Below, piece after piece: positions 28,201 to 37,097 of a stretch of 64,000 nt of DNA; within the stretch, counting starts at the first letter, position 1; each line of letters opens with the position of its first letter. Location of the stretch: assembly GCA_016617855.1 (NCBI GenBank), contig JAECUM010004377.1:62001-126000 (forward strand). The letters are read 5' to 3'. The position numbers and the translations under genes are program-made. The notes beneath the pieces were generated by a model. It was not told the origin of the DNA and made no database searches. It saw nothing but the letters and a program-made list of their open reading frames with translations. Origin of the DNA: Megalonaias nervosa. Taxonomy: Eukaryota > Mollusca > Bivalvia > Unionida > Unionidae.

Positions 28201-31200
28201 GTGACTGGGTGGGACATCATGCTACATGTCTGTGGCATGATGCCCCAGTGCTAGAAATCATTATAAACTGCCACACTGCAGACACTGAAGCGATATGACT
28301 GCAAAATTGTTAACGTTATGTTAAAAAAAAAATCCAAATCACACCAACACACACATGTGCATATTGTGTTTTGTCAAATTAATTACTTCTGAAGCAGTAA
28401 AAAGAAATGATAAGAACAGTTTTCAATTTGAGTTTTTCCATTTAATCAAATCAGGCTTCCTCTGTTTACTCTAAACCTAAAGAAGTTAAAACTACTTTGT
28501 GAATCGTCTATGAATTAACATCTGACCAGATTCTTGTCCTTTCAGTCATTTCATCAAACTGTTTTTAAGTACCATATATGCTCATTTAGTATAATTGTAA
28601 TCAAAATCGACCCAGCTCTGTCATCGCATCATATGCCAGCAGATTTGGGTCCAGAAGCAATCAGTAGAACGAACAATATAGACAGTGATCTTCCAGTCTA
28701 TTATAATAGTGCAGATCAGGGTCTATATTTTCTGCAGGTGGACTTACAACTGCGAATATACAGTAGTTAGTTCTATATCCTAAGCAAAACATTTTGCCCA
28801 TCCAAGCTGAAATTTGGACTGGTGTTTTTAACTTGCATGAAATTTGCCCCTCCATGACAAAATGCGGATTGGTTGTTCTAACTTACATCAAATTTTTGAA
28901 CATACTACACACATTTTTATTTAGCATTTTCAGTCAAAATTGTCACTATTCTTAGCCAAGACCAATTTATTGCAATTCAAAGTATCCAGGTAGTCTTGCA
29001 AAGATCTGGGTCTGTGCAGTTTGATGTTGGACCAGACTCATGAGTATCTAAGGTATACAGTATATAAAGTACTGTATAAGGTATACAGTATATAAAGTAC
29101 TGTGTAAGGTATACAGTATATAAAGTACTGTGTAAGGTATACAGTATATAAAGTACTGTGTAAGGTATACAGTATATAAAGTACTGTGTAAGGTATACAG
29201 TATACAAAGTACTGTGTAAGGTATACAGTATATAAAGTACTGTATAAGGTATACAGTATATAAAGTACTGTATAAGGCATACAGTATATAAAGTACTGTA
29301 TAAGGCATACAATATATAAAGTACTGTATAAGGTATACAGTATATGAAGTACTGTATAAGGTATACAGTATATAAAGTACTGTATAAGGTGTACAGTATA
29401 CAAAGTACTGTGTAAGGTATACAGTATACAAAGTACTGTGTAAATTATACAGTATACAAAGTACTGTATAAGGTATACAGTATACAAAGTACTGTATAAG
29501 GTATACAGTATATAAAGTACTGTATAAGGTATACAGTATATAAAGTTCACTCATTTTATTTGTGTTGTAGTGGTCCTGATTAACCACTTATTCAGAACAG
29601 AATTATCCAATTGGTGGCGTGGTCAGAATTTGCCAATTTGATCAACAAAACAAAAATTGTATAGCTTTCAAATGACACTAATTTCATTGTTTCAAATCTC
29701 TCCAATCTATGCTCCAAAAAATACAATGTCAGAGAATCAAGGTTATTAAGGGCAACAGTAACATGGATACAATTTTTGAATTTTAGCAAGTTAACCAGGA
29801 AGAAGTGTCTGTATTAATAAGATGTTTACATTCAAAAAACAGTTACTGGAGGAATCAAATTCCTGTTAAACTGTTAAAAGTTGGTGCACCAGTATGTGGG
29901 CCATATTACAGATCTAATTAAGAAAATCATAAAAATATATTTCCTTATCGTCTCATGGATGCTCAAATAGTTCTAATTTTCAAAAACAGCAATCCTCATG
30001 TTAAAAGTATATTCAAACTATTTAAGAAATCAACTGAGACCAAGCTAGCATAATTTTTTAAAAACATTTTTAACAAACATCTGGGTGCTTTTCGTAAACG
30101 TCATGGATACCAGACCACTCTGTTATGTTTGCGTGAAGACCGGAGGAAGGCCGTTGATGAAAACAGATATGTAGCTGCAGTTCTAATGGATTTATCCAAG
30201 GTCTCCCAAATGATAGTCTTCTTACTAAGCTAGCAATTTGAAAGCAGTAAATTGAGCTGCAGGGTGTCTTGAGTAGTTGGACTGAAATTCAAAAGGAGTT
30301 CCTCAGGGGTCAATCCTAGGGACATTACTTTTTAATGTTTTTATCAATAATATCTTCTGTTGTATTACATATGGCCCTTTATATAACCATGCCAATGATA
30401 ACACTATCCTTTTCCTCACCAGATTCTGACACACTGATTGACACACTTGAAACAAAGTCCAACATTCTGAGTGACTAGTTCATTGCTAACAAAATGCTTC
30501 AAACACTAGATGTTGGTAAAAAGACATTCAGTATCAAACCTGTATTAAACAAAAGCAGTGCTGTCATAAACTGTGAAGAAACTGTCAAAATGCTGGTAAC
30601 TGACACTATCAACTGCAATTCAATCCACATGTACAAAAATCTTTGTTGGAAAGCTTCAATGCAAATATGGTTTGAAACGTATTGGTCAGAAGCGAAATAG
30701 ACTTAATAAACTGACAATCTTACATACATTTATCCTCTCCAATTTTAATTTCTGTCCCTTAGCCTGGCATTTCCACAGTGACATGAACACTACTACATTT
30801 AAATACATACAAGAGCATGCTCCGAGATATGACTGCGATGACTTCATAAGCAGCTGACATAAACTCATTTATGACAAAAATGCCGACCCTGCAAACTTCG
30901 GGGTATGGCTCAAGAGACTTTCAGAATTCTGAATAAGTATGCTCCACAATGTTTGGATAATTTAAAATGTTTTAAAAACAATGAATATTAATTTAATTAT
31001 TCAAATATTTTAGATGTCAGAAGAATTAAATCCTCAACATTTGTTAAAACTTTTGTTAGATATGCAGCTGTAATTTATGGAATGAGCTGCCAAATCACTT
31101 CAGAGAGCAATCAAATTTTAACTCATTCAGATTTTTATTTCCTGGAATGGTAAAGACTTTAAATGTAATACACCGTATAACAATTTTTTTTTTTTTCCTG

Positions 31201-34200
31201 GCTAGTAAGTGTTATTTCCAAATTGCTTATGCCTCAAAAAGTATAAAAAATGATTATTATTCCCCACAAACTTTGCTTTTGTGACCAGGACATTCCAGAT
31301 AGATTCAGTGCTGAGTAAACTTGGAGTAACTTCTAGAACTTTCCAGTAATATAAATAGTAGTATAAATACAGGGGCCTTAAGCCCACCAGGTCAGGTTAA
31401 GTTCCAGCTGCCTAAATGGATACAAATCTGCATTTTTCTGAGATGGCATCAAGAGGCTGCAAGCATCTGGCAGACTCATTTTGCTATGTCTGCAGCCAAT
31501 TTATCAAGACAAGAGCGAAAAAGTACTCCATGGAAGCATCTGCTGAGATGTGTGAGGCCTACAAGGCATATTTCGGCATGCCTGTCGGGGATCAAGACAA
31601 ACCCTGGGCACCTCATTTCACCTGCGAGCACTGCAAAACAACTCTCGAAGGTAAGATGGACAATTGTTGCTCTGAATTTTATGTTATAAAATTTTTAAAA
31701 ATTTTTAAAATTGTAAAAGTTTTTAATTTTAAAATGTTTTACAATTTTCAATGTTATTGAAAAATATATCATATATGAAAAATGTTGCGAGAGTCTCTTA
31801 CACATTAGTCATGGGTAAATGTATTTTTGTAGGCTGGTACAGAGGGGACAAGAGAGCCATGAAGTTCGCTATCCCAAAAATTTGGCGGGAACCCACTGAC
31901 CACTCAAGCAACTGCTACTTCTGCATGGTGGACCCTTCCAAACGTCGGACTGGCAAGAATGCAGCTGCTATCACATATCCGGACCTTCCTTCATCCATCG
32001 CCCCGGTGCCACACACTGCCCTGAGCTCCCTGTACCCATTCCTCCTCTGAAGAGAACAGCCGTCTTTAGAAGAGAGCAGCAAGTCAGAAAGTGAGGAAGG
32101 CATAGATCCAGATGACAATTTCTGAGGTGGAGCTGAGGAAAGAAACCCATACTATCCAAACCAAAAAGACCTCAACGACTTGATCAGAGATCTTGGTCTC
32201 ACCAAGTCCAATGCCGAGCTTTTGATGTCTAGGCTCAAGCAGTGGAACTTGTTGGATGAAAGTGTGCAAGTTACAGATCAGAGGAAGTGTCAGCAAGCTT
32301 TTCCCAGCTTCATCGCAATTCAAGATGGGCTCTGCTTCTGCCACAATGTGACCAGTCTGTTCGAGGCAATTGGAATTGCCTGTAACCAGAACAAGTGGCG
32401 CCTCTTCATTGACAGCTCATCCAGAAGCCTCAAAGCCATGCTGCTCCATAATGGGAACAAGTATCCGTCTCTTCCCCTGGCTCACTCGGTGCATATCAAA
32501 GAGGATTACAACAGCATCAAGACCTTGCTGGACGCCTTAAAGTATGATGAGTATGGCTGGGAGGTCATCGGAGACTTCAAAATGGTGGCATTCCTGATGG
32601 GTCTCCAAGGCGGTTTTAAAAACCAGGTTTCCTTGCTATCTTTGCCTCTGGGACAGCTGGGACACCAAGGTGCACTACCACAGGCGGGACTGGCCACAGC
32701 AGACTGAGTTCTCTGTGGGGGGAACAACATCAAGTGCGAGCCACTGGTGGACCCCCGGAAGGTGCTGATGCCACCACTGCACATCAAATTGGGCCTTATG
32801 AAACAATTTATCAGAGCTCTAGATAAGAAGTCGGCGGCCTTCAAGTGCCTTTAAGACTTCTTCCCTAAGATGTCTGAGGCAAAGGTCAAAGCCAGTGTCT
32901 TTGTCCGACCACAGATAAAGAAGATCCTGGAATGCAATGAATTCCCCAAAAAGCTCACTAGTAAGGAGAAAGTGGCTTGTAACAGCTTTGCGTAGTGGTT
33001 CGGGGCTTCCTGGGCATTCACAAGGCCAAAAACAATGTGAAGCTGGTTGAGACTGGTGAAGAACTACAGTACAATGGACTGCAGGATGTCCCTCAAAGTC
33101 CAAATCAGAGGTCTCGCTAGGATTTTAAAACTAGGAGTCCAGGACTCCCCTTTTGGTAAAAATAGGAGTTCCACCAGCAAAAGTTGCAGTCCCCTCCCAG
33201 AAAATGTTGAACTTCGCAGATCAGAAGAACTGGTTGCCATTGAGTTTAATTTCCACATTCTTTATAACACTGCCATGTACAACCGTGTCAGCCTATTCTG
33301 CGCGTCTGGTAATTCTGCACAACGATAAGTCATTCATGTGAACATTGGATCACATGTTGTTTTGGTTGAAAATCCAATTTGTGTCAAGAAGGAACAATCG
33401 TCCTTTAATTAAGGAAAGTGATATTCATAAAGTGTACAAAAATAACACATATTTCTATTCAAAATGAATATGAAAATGTTATTTCTAAAATGTCAACATG
33501 AAGACCCAATCTATGACCTTCTTGAACTTGTAACCCAAAACAACCTATTTAATATTTATCTTTTAGAATCATACAAATAAATATACATTATTTAAATGAT
33601 AGAATTGTTTACCTTCGCACAATGCTGTATCTTAATCCAAGTTTCTAATTTTGCAAGAAGTTGTCCCACACCTACTTTATCGTCAGCTATCCAATTTGTC
33701 AACTTGCATCTCGGATGGATTCTCAAGAAAATGCCGGGCGTATAGTCTGTTTCTGAATTCTTTAGTAATTTTTTACCCATAAACGAGACATTGTAAGCAC
33801 ATTGTTTCTCTTCAACACAATAGCTTATTTTAAAAATAAAATAATGAACTTTACTAATTTTTTACAAGATTGGTTCAGTTTGCTTAATAGCTCTTGCCAT
33901 TTAGTGGCATTGTTACGTTGAAGTCTGTAAAACCAGCTATAAACATGACCTAGATCATTGGCTGAAATGCTGACGGAAAAGGTCTAAAGTAATGTATTTC
34001 ATTTCCAGAGCCTGCTGCGTAAACATTACATCTTTTCAAAGCCATGTGCAGAATAGGCCGGATATCTTGAGTCATGAAAACATTGGGGTGGTATCCCGTT
34101 TGTCCAAAATTAGTATTATTTTGAACAGCATATTCTGGTGACAATTGCCACTTTTCAATTGGTAAGCATTCCAGAATTTTATTTTCGTCAATCAGTCGAA

Positions 34201-36134
34201 TTCGGTATAAGTTTTGCGCCAATATTGGTGACCTTAGATGTGCAGAATAGCCCGAATCTGGTGTAACTCTTGTTTGTCTTTCAGGGTGAGACTGAATTGT
34301 GTCAATCTAAGGAATGGTCTTATTCCAAACACTAAGCCAGGCATCACACACTTTCTTATACTTGGCTACTATCCCATCCAAACTATCAGTTCTAGCAACT
34401 TTAACGTTCTTCTGAATCTTATTAAAATCTTTGTCAGTTTACCATTTAACCCCAAAATGCTTATGCAAATTTGCAAACGATGTTTTGTCCAAGACTTCAT
34501 GTGTCTTGATTTTGAGGTCGTATGCACTATTTATTTGGCTACAATAAGAAATGAACACAATAATAGAAGCTAAATTTCTGATGTACTCTTATAATAACCA
34601 CATGTACATCTCGGGGTCTTTCTGCCTCTGAATTCAGTCACTGTAAATATCAGCACATCTTCCCACCCAAGCTGCTAGTTGAAGTATTTGAACTTGCCAC
34701 CCAGCTATTGCATCGCGTTCCTTTGATGTACTCTTATAAATACAGCAGGCAAATCTTGGGGTCTTTTAACCACTGAACTATGTCATTGTAAATATCAGCA
34801 CAGCTAAATGATCAATTAATCAACACATTCTCCCACTCAGTAGGTGGTTGAAGTAGGACTGGCAAGTCTTTGAATTTGTCGCCCACCTATTTGCATGCGT
34901 ACGGAGGACTCATGCATGGGTGATTTTCTGCATCCCAAATCAAAATTTTGCATACAAATACGCATAATTAAGTGTTTCCGAGACCTCTGCATATCCTTGA
35001 TGCTCATCTTGATAAATTTAAGGAGAACATGGCAGCATACTCGGAGGAGCAAGGCAAGTGATTCCACCAAGATATACTGGACTCTGAACGCCACTACCAA
35101 GGACAGTATAACGAAAGCGATGGGAGACTACATTTGGGGGGCTGATTTGTGAAAGTGATTTACAGTATAATCGTAAATCTCAAAAAACTACTCACTTCTA
35201 AATCTTTTGTGATCATTTTTGTATTACTTTAGTATAAATACATGTTAATTTTGATTTATATGTTGTTTTTTTCTGACTTTATGTGAATGAAAAGACACAA
35301 ATTCGCCCGTTTTCTCATTGGAAATAGGTAAATTTCAAAATATCACTGTCCTGGTGACAAAAGCCAAGTTTGTGGGGAATAATAGCCATTTTCTATACTT
35401 TTTAGGCACAAGCAATTATGAAATAACACTAACTATCCAGGAACAAAAATTGTGTTACATAGTGATATCTGTAAATAATACCCTCCTCCCCCATTAAGAT
35501 GATGGCTAGTTTGTGTTAGCATTCTTTATCTGTCCTTGTCTTGTGTACTATCAAGTGTGAGCTCCTTTCTTTTTAAGGCATAAGGTGCATCACAGCATGC
35601 TTTTTAGTCTAAATCTGGTGCTTCTGCATTTAATTTAAATTTCAACCTTTACCAAAACTTTCTTTTGTTCAAATTATCCTAAATTGTGATTTCAGTTTAT
35701 CCAGATATTAACTTCACTTTTAATCACTGCCTTTTAAAATGCATTGTTTAGTCAAGTTTCTAGTTATGCACTGTGTAATTTGTCCAATTATATCTACGTA
35801 CATGTGTTTGTTGTAATTGCTTATTTGTTTTATTAAAGTCGATAAAAAAAAAGCTCATAAGAGCTTAAGCTGAATTGTTGTTTTAATTCATGCCGACCTC
35901 AAGTAAATCTTATCTTGCTTACATAATTTTAACTGTCACATACGCATATTTATACATGTAAAGCAGTAAGAATCCACATGCATTCGCCATGCTATACATA
36001 GCGGAGAGTGGGGTTAGGTTAACCTTAACAGTTTGGTCGCTGGAGCAAGTAGCCATACGCCTTCCATGAAAATCGTATGCAACATCGTGTATCAAGTCTT
36101 TATGGTCTGACTGAATACTTTTGGCCACAAACAT
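7240..36134 (-). CDS. SEH1L: Nucleoporin SEH1 (WD40), six exons, 3' end outside window
   Basis: SEH1 is a WD40 beta-propeller subunit of the Y (Nup107-160) complex of the nuclear pore and of the GATOR2 complex that controls TORC1. Coding exons on the minus strand: 36134-36024 (starts [18 protein letters not shown]), 27997-27947 ([17 protein letters not shown]), 24318-24094 ([18 protein letters not shown]; also [11 protein letters not shown] and [16 protein letters not shown]), 21631-21501 ([29 protein letters not shown]), 16275-16183 ([20 protein letters not shown]) and 7383-7240 ([22 protein letters not shown]). All junctions have GT donors and AG acceptors, and phases are continuous (0, 0, 0, 2, 2), leaving phase 2 at the last donor. 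Together they give about 251 codons, against about 360 residues in the vertebrate protein, so roughly the last 110 residues lie beyond the left edge. The exon assignments come from reading and family knowledge; expression is not shown. Confidence 0.95.
7384..8373. other. SEH1 intron 5, left part, nothing recognised
   Basis: No exon-like segment with splice sites is seen. A (GAT)n run sits at about 7990-8006. Confidence 0.5.
8383..9816. mobile_element. MULE-like TIR element with 9-bp target duplication
   Basis: The flanks GTCAAAAAC at 8374-8382 and 9817-9825 are identical 9-mers. The ends are inverted repeats of about 35 bp sharing TGATTAAAATCAGATCTCCA followed by CTGTC. A 9-bp duplication with TIRs of this kind is usual for Mutator-like/MULE or Phantom elements. 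No transposase frame is present. A second element (8516-9633) is nested inside. The class assignment is inference. Confidence 0.65.
8516..9633. mobile_element. TIR element nested in the MULE-like element
   Basis: The ends CATAGTTGCCAAC (8516-8528) and CAGTTGGCAGCTATG (9619-9633) are inverted repeats, and CGTTTG flanks both sides (8510-8515 and 9634-9639). Just inside the right end lies 'CCGTATTTGCC'-type sequence (reverse complement), echoed on the left by repeats of 'AAAATACTG'. A smaller internal hairpin pairs CACACTTGCACCTTCTG (about 8696) with CAGAAGGTGCAAGAGTG (about 8746). No credible coding region is seen. Confidence 0.55.
9826..10341. other. Intron sequence, nothing recognised
   Basis: AT-rich sequence with no splice-flanked exon, RNA gene or inverted repeat that I can support. 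Confidence 0.45.
10342..10639 (-). mobile_element. tRNA-derived SINE, copy 2
   Basis: Same unit and orientation as the copy at 4232-4552, more diverged in the tRNA-like head (on the plus strand: 'GGGGTTCGAATCCATGACC' and 'TGCTCTTGCCACTTAGTCC'). The tail reads GTTAATGTAGCTTTAA on the plus strand. Confidence 0.85.
10640..12680. other. SEH1 intron 5, nothing recognised
   Basis: About 2 kb of AT-rich sequence. Several open frames of 60-80 codons occur, with no family resemblance and no suitable splice context. Confidence 0.45.
12681..12808. repeat. Long near-perfect hairpin, about 128 bp
   Basis: AGGTTACTGCATTTGTATGG at 12681 pairs with its complement ending at 12808, and pairing continues inward through GAAAATATGAAC..CGTTTT and GATGG.TATACT.CAC to a loop near CCCAAGGT at about 12743. 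The arms are about 60 nt with few mismatches. It could be a foldback MITE or an inverted-repeat transcript source. No clear target duplication is visible. Confidence 0.8.
12809..15769. other. Intron 5 with weak degenerate repeats
   Basis: Two diffuse repeat zones are seen. At about 13160-13440, 'GGCAGA(C/T)TGGCAT' recurs every 90-140 bases. At about 13730-14050, two copies of 'AGAAATCCAA...TATT..TAAAG' are followed by 'CCATAACTACGGA'-like text. A GA/CA microsatellite lies at about 15025-15050. No exon is recognised. Confidence 0.45.
15770..16030. repeat. 22-bp tandem repeat, about eleven copies
   Basis: The unit is close to CAGCATTCAAGGGGCTGAGA. It is best preserved at 15845-15985 and degenerates on both sides, where 'GGTAGCTGAGA' and 'AGCATTCTGG' variants appear. 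It lies about 150 bp from SEH1 exon 5. Confidence 0.75.
16537..16650. repeat. 57-bp tandem duplication
   Basis: Two almost identical copies beginning ATGTATATTAAATATGAAGA, starting at 16537 and 16594. They are recent enough to differ at only a few bases. Confidence 0.85.
16651..18430. other. SEH1 intron 4, nothing recognised
   Basis: No exon or element is supported. A minus-strand open frame at 17734-17498 (78 codons) has no family resemblance that I can name. Confidence 0.45.
18431..19310 (+). repeat. Degenerate ~130-200-bp repeat with 'GTGACCTTGACCTTTTGAAC' motif
   Basis: Phrases such as 'GAAACCATTT...CAGT.GGTGACCTTGACCTTTTGA', 'AAGTAAAAGCTATCCA.AAAGTTTGGT' and 'AACTCAAGATATT.TGCAGAA' recur about five times. 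The spacing is irregular. It reads as an old satellite-like repeat. Confidence 0.55.
19340..19596 (+). mobile_element. tRNA-derived SINE of a second family, (AAC)n tail
   Basis: The head has 'GAGAGGCCGAGAGGTCTAAAG' (A-box-like) and 'GTGGGTTCGAGTCTAGG' (B-box-like). The body contains 'GTTCTTTCCGGGGATTTCCC'. The end reads 'GTGTTAAGCCCCACAACAAC' in an (AAC)n tail. Target duplications flank it: AAAATTACGATTC (19327-19339) and AAAATTATGATTC (19597-19609). This resembles the RUDI-type SINEs of bivalves, by memory only. Confidence 0.85.
19610..20285. other. Intron sequence, nothing recognised
   Basis: No exon, RNA gene or inverted repeat is supported. Open frames on both strands at about 19830-20280 have no recognisable family. 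Confidence 0.45.
20286..20605 (-). mobile_element. tRNA-derived SINE, copy 3
   Basis: Full-length copy of the unit described at 4232-4552. The head (minus strand) is well preserved: 'GTGGCCTAGTGGTTGGAGC' and 'GTGGGTTCGATCCCCGGCCG'. The tail meets a (GT)n run at 20288-20303. Confidence 0.9.
20606..21480. other. SEH1 intron 4, exon-4-proximal part, nothing recognised
   Basis: No further coding segment is seen between the SINE and the donor side of SEH1 exon 4. Confidence 0.45.
21624..21756. repeat. 33-bp tandem repeat duplicating the SEH1 exon 4 acceptor
   Basis: The unit CATGTAGCCTAAAAGAAATC plus 13 bases is repeated four times with a 33-bp period (equivalent acceptor points at 21631, 21664, 21697 and 21730). 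On the minus strand each copy carries an acceptor-like 'TTTCTTTTAGGCTACATG' (one has TTTGAG). The innermost is the true exon 4 acceptor. Use of an outer copy would run into a TAA within six codons (GCT ACA TGC TTT TGG TAA). Confidence 0.9.
22700..23275 (+). repeat. ~50-bp tandem repeat, about eleven degenerate copies
   Basis: The unit is like 'CTGTAGCCACATTAAGAGTACCAAGTTTTCTCCCACTGCCATGC...', with period 49-60. An open frame of about 100 codons on the plus strand is a by-product of the repeat. Confidence 0.75.
23276..24093. other. SEH1 intron 3, nothing recognised
   Basis: AT-rich sequence without supported exon or element, adjoining the donor side of exon 3 at 24093. Confidence 0.45.
24836..24975 (-). 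mobile_element. tRNA-like SINE fragment of a third type
   Basis: On the minus strand: 'CCATGGTGGCTCTGTGATTA' (A-box-like), 'GTGGATTCGGATCCTACC' (B-box-like), then 'GACTTTAGGCAAGGCACTTT'. The last phrase is a tail seen in several invertebrate SINEs. The ends are not resolved. Confidence 0.6.
25107..25650. mobile_element. TIR element carrying a RecQ-like helicase fragment
   Basis: The left end (about 25107-25162: TCATC...GCTATCCAAGGTTCCGAT.TGTTAACCCTGTCTA) is the imperfect inverted repeat of the right end (about 25600-25650; reverse complement TCATCTTCGCTAGCCAAAGTTCCGAT..TTTAACCCTATTTA). The target duplication is not resolved. Inside, on the plus strand, is the start of a helicase gene. This looks like a non-autonomous DNA element that has captured, or retains the 5' part of, a helicase gene. 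Confidence 0.6.
25296..25505 (+). pseudogene. RecQ-type helicase N-terminal fragment
   Basis: Plus-strand translation from about 25368 gives [20 protein letters not shown] followed by GK and then LLNYQSIP, the RecQ-family motif I region (usual form: QREAI...GKD.F.Q.PTGSGKS..YQ.P). The residue after the Walker lysine is Leu rather than the usual Ser. An upstream in-frame ATG reading [18 protein letters not shown] is in a different frame, so at least one frame break separates the two. No helicase motifs II-VI follow, so it is a broken fragment. It lies inside an inverted-repeat element within SEH1 intron 2. Confidence 0.65.
26261..27946. other. SEH1 intron 2, nothing recognised
   Basis: AT-rich intron sequence. 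Two loosely similar blocks at about 27220-27300 and 27360-27430 ('GTGTGATACTCACCGAGTTTC', 'GTGTAGTACTTGTTAAGTTGC') may be an old duplication. No exon is supported. Confidence 0.4.
28156..28352 (+). mobile_element. tRNA-derived SINE, copy 4, 5'-truncated
   Basis: Plus-strand copy that begins in the central domain ('AAGAGGTTAGTGTTAGGACT') and lacks the tRNA-like head. The tail is '..AAAAAAAAATCCAAATCACACC'. A 5' truncation is what LINE-mobilised SINEs usually show. Confidence 0.85.
29046..29547. repeat. 28-bp minisatellite, about 18 copies
   Basis: The unit is GGTATACAGTATATAAAGTACTGTATAA (28 bases including the variant TATAA/GTGTAA end) with very few substitutions. ACAGTAT..TAAAGTACTGT gives each unit a near-palindromic core. 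Because 28 is not a multiple of three and the unit lacks stops on the minus strand, all three minus frames stay open for 110-180 codons. These should not be taken as genes. Confidence 0.95.
29840..31150 (+). pseudogene. Decayed non-LTR retrotransposon reverse transcriptase
   Basis: Fragments in shifting plus-strand frames match LINE reverse transcriptase blocks: [18 protein letters not shown] (about 30078), then [14 protein letters not shown] (motif A, about 30158), [19 protein letters not shown] (motif B, about 30295), HANDNT at the catalytic YADD position (about 30390), and a C-terminal [20 protein letters not shown] with [20 protein letters not shown] (about 30674-30830). There are many stops and frameshifts. 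The style is CR1/L2/jockey-like. It lies in SEH1 intron 1, directly left of a TIR transposon. Confidence 0.85.
33106..34989. mobile_element. Nested 1.9-kb transposon with 5-bp target duplication
   Basis: The ends are CAGAGGTCTCG (33106) and CGAGACCTCTG (to 34989). The flanks are CAAAT (33101-33105) and CATAT (34990-34994). Removing the element and one copy leaves the host gene's codons ...KV then ILDAHL in frame, which shows that CATAT was the original target. A 5-bp duplication with this terminus does not point clearly to one superfamily. Confidence 0.75.
33945..34560 (-). pseudogene. Unrecognised decayed reading frame inside the nested transposon
   Basis: The minus strand reads through about 205 codons with only two internal stops. 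Recognisable stretches are [31 protein letters not shown] (stop), [38 protein letters not shown] (stop), and then an open stretch from [20 protein letters not shown] to the stop near 33950. A second open piece lies at 33780-33592 ([20 protein letters not shown]). I do not recognise the family. Position and orientation suggest it is the nested element's own gene, perhaps part of its transposase. Confidence 0.45.
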
Positions 36135-36340
36135 TGCGGTGTTTCTTGTTATACACATACAAGTATCACAGTACTTTCATCCCTAATAATTGTATCGCTC
36201 TTCGGTGGCGGTATATTTATCTTAGGACCTTTTTCATTGGTCCATGTGCAGAAAATTATCGAATCAAACTCGATGTAGCTTACTTGAAAGGAAGAGAATT
36301 CTGGTTAGTCAATATGGTGGAAAGAGGAGAAAGAAGTATC
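36135..36340. promoter_or_regulatory. Possible shared promoter region of SEH1 and NEURL2
   Basis: The SEH1 start codon (36134, minus) and NEURL2 (38832, plus) are divergent. NEURL2's coding exon is preceded by a T-rich tract and acceptor (TTTTTCTTTTCCAG, to 38827), implying a non-coding first exon upstream. A strong donor-like GTAAGC at 36341 on the plus strand would fit a first exon just right of SEH1. A bidirectional promoter is inference; no TATA box is evident. Confidence 0.35.
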
Positions 36341-37097
36341 GTAAGCAATTGTTGTGAATGGTTGATAATTAAAAGCATTTATGTTAATTAAGAAAATTAA
36401 AAATCAACCATAAATGTGTATGTTAAATAGGTTGTTTTTATCGTCGAAGAAACAATGAAGGAGGGCAGAATTTACAATGCCATCTTTTGAACAGCCTTTC
36501 GTTCAATTTTCATGATAATGCAAACGATTACTGATTACGACGGAAAATAATATAGTAGATACTGAATAAGGTCATTTTTTTTCCCTATCCCATTTTAAAA
36601 TTTACCAGTATATCTATGATGGTTTGAAAAGTTAGATAAACTTGCAGTGGCGGAAGAGATTATGTCCTATCTTTAATTGGGGGAGAGGGGGTCTTAGGGA
36701 TCATTTGGGGGGGGGGGGATTTTGTCCCACACACACTTTTCCTAGGGCAAGTCCATAAAATTGAGAGAGAGAGAGAGAGAGAGCTGTGTAGTTTGTAATG
36801 CTTTATGTTCTGCAAGTTTTACATTCAGCAAATTTGTTACAGTATTGATATCAGCATGTTTATTTAGCATTCATATGTACCACATGCTTCTGTTATATAA
36901 AAATTGATCTATTATTTCAGAGCTGAAACAGTCTGTCACTTCCATCTTGTCATGATTGTTAATTTTAGTCTTGAAGATTCTCATGCAGACATGATATTGT
37001 GAATGCTTAACTGTCTGAAGTAAGTTTTGATGAAAATGAAATACATATTGATATTTTAACTTATCAGGTACATATAAACTTTAATATTTTTTAAGTA
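36341..37097. other. Non-coding stretch between the divergent genes
   Basis: Contains a G-run at about 36706-36718 within a 'GTGGCGGA...GGGGG' context typical of small TIR elements, and a (GA)n microsatellite at 36761-36783. No exon is seen. Confidence 0.45.

Larger units (their letters stand above)
31443..35180 (+). pseudogene. Transposase-like pseudogene, multi-copy invertebrate family
   Basis: Exon 1 begins [20 protein letters not shown] and ends in [13 protein letters not shown], with a C..C zinc-binding pattern. A 182-bp intron (31651-31832, GT..AG) is followed by [20 protein letters not shown] and [14 protein letters not shown]. Later blocks are [60 protein letters not shown], then in another frame [20 protein letters not shown], and, beyond the inserted element, [20 protein letters not shown] near 34998. 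The C..C..H pattern after an Asp-containing beta strand is like the insertion seen in several DDE/D transposase superfamilies. I know this protein as a repeated 'uncharacterized' family in cnidarian and other invertebrate genomes. In-frame stops (about 32048, 32123, 32852, 35063) and frameshifts make it dead. The retained intron argues against retroposition. Confidence 0.8.
31175..35458. mobile_element. 4.3-kb TIR DNA transposon with ~115-bp inverted repeats
   Basis: 31175-31292 is the inverted repeat of 35347-35458 at roughly 85% identity. Shared blocks are GTGTTATTTC.(A)AATTGCTT, AAAAAGTATA.AAAATG, TATTATTCCCCACAAACTT and GCTTTTGT.ACCAGGACA. Between them sits one decayed protein-coding gene with the same limits, so the gene is almost certainly the element's own transposase. 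The element is split by a second transposon (33106-34989) and would be about 2.4 kb without it. No target duplication could be resolved at the outer edges. Confidence 0.8.

Noticed and set aside
29046..29547. CRISPR-like regular 28-bp repeats
   Set aside because: There are no unique spacers between repeats and the setting is eukaryotic; it is a plain tandem repeat.
28977..29587. Three long overlapping minus-strand open frames rich in Tyr, Leu and Thr
   Set aside because: They are the three frames of a 28-bp minisatellite; the unit simply lacks stops.
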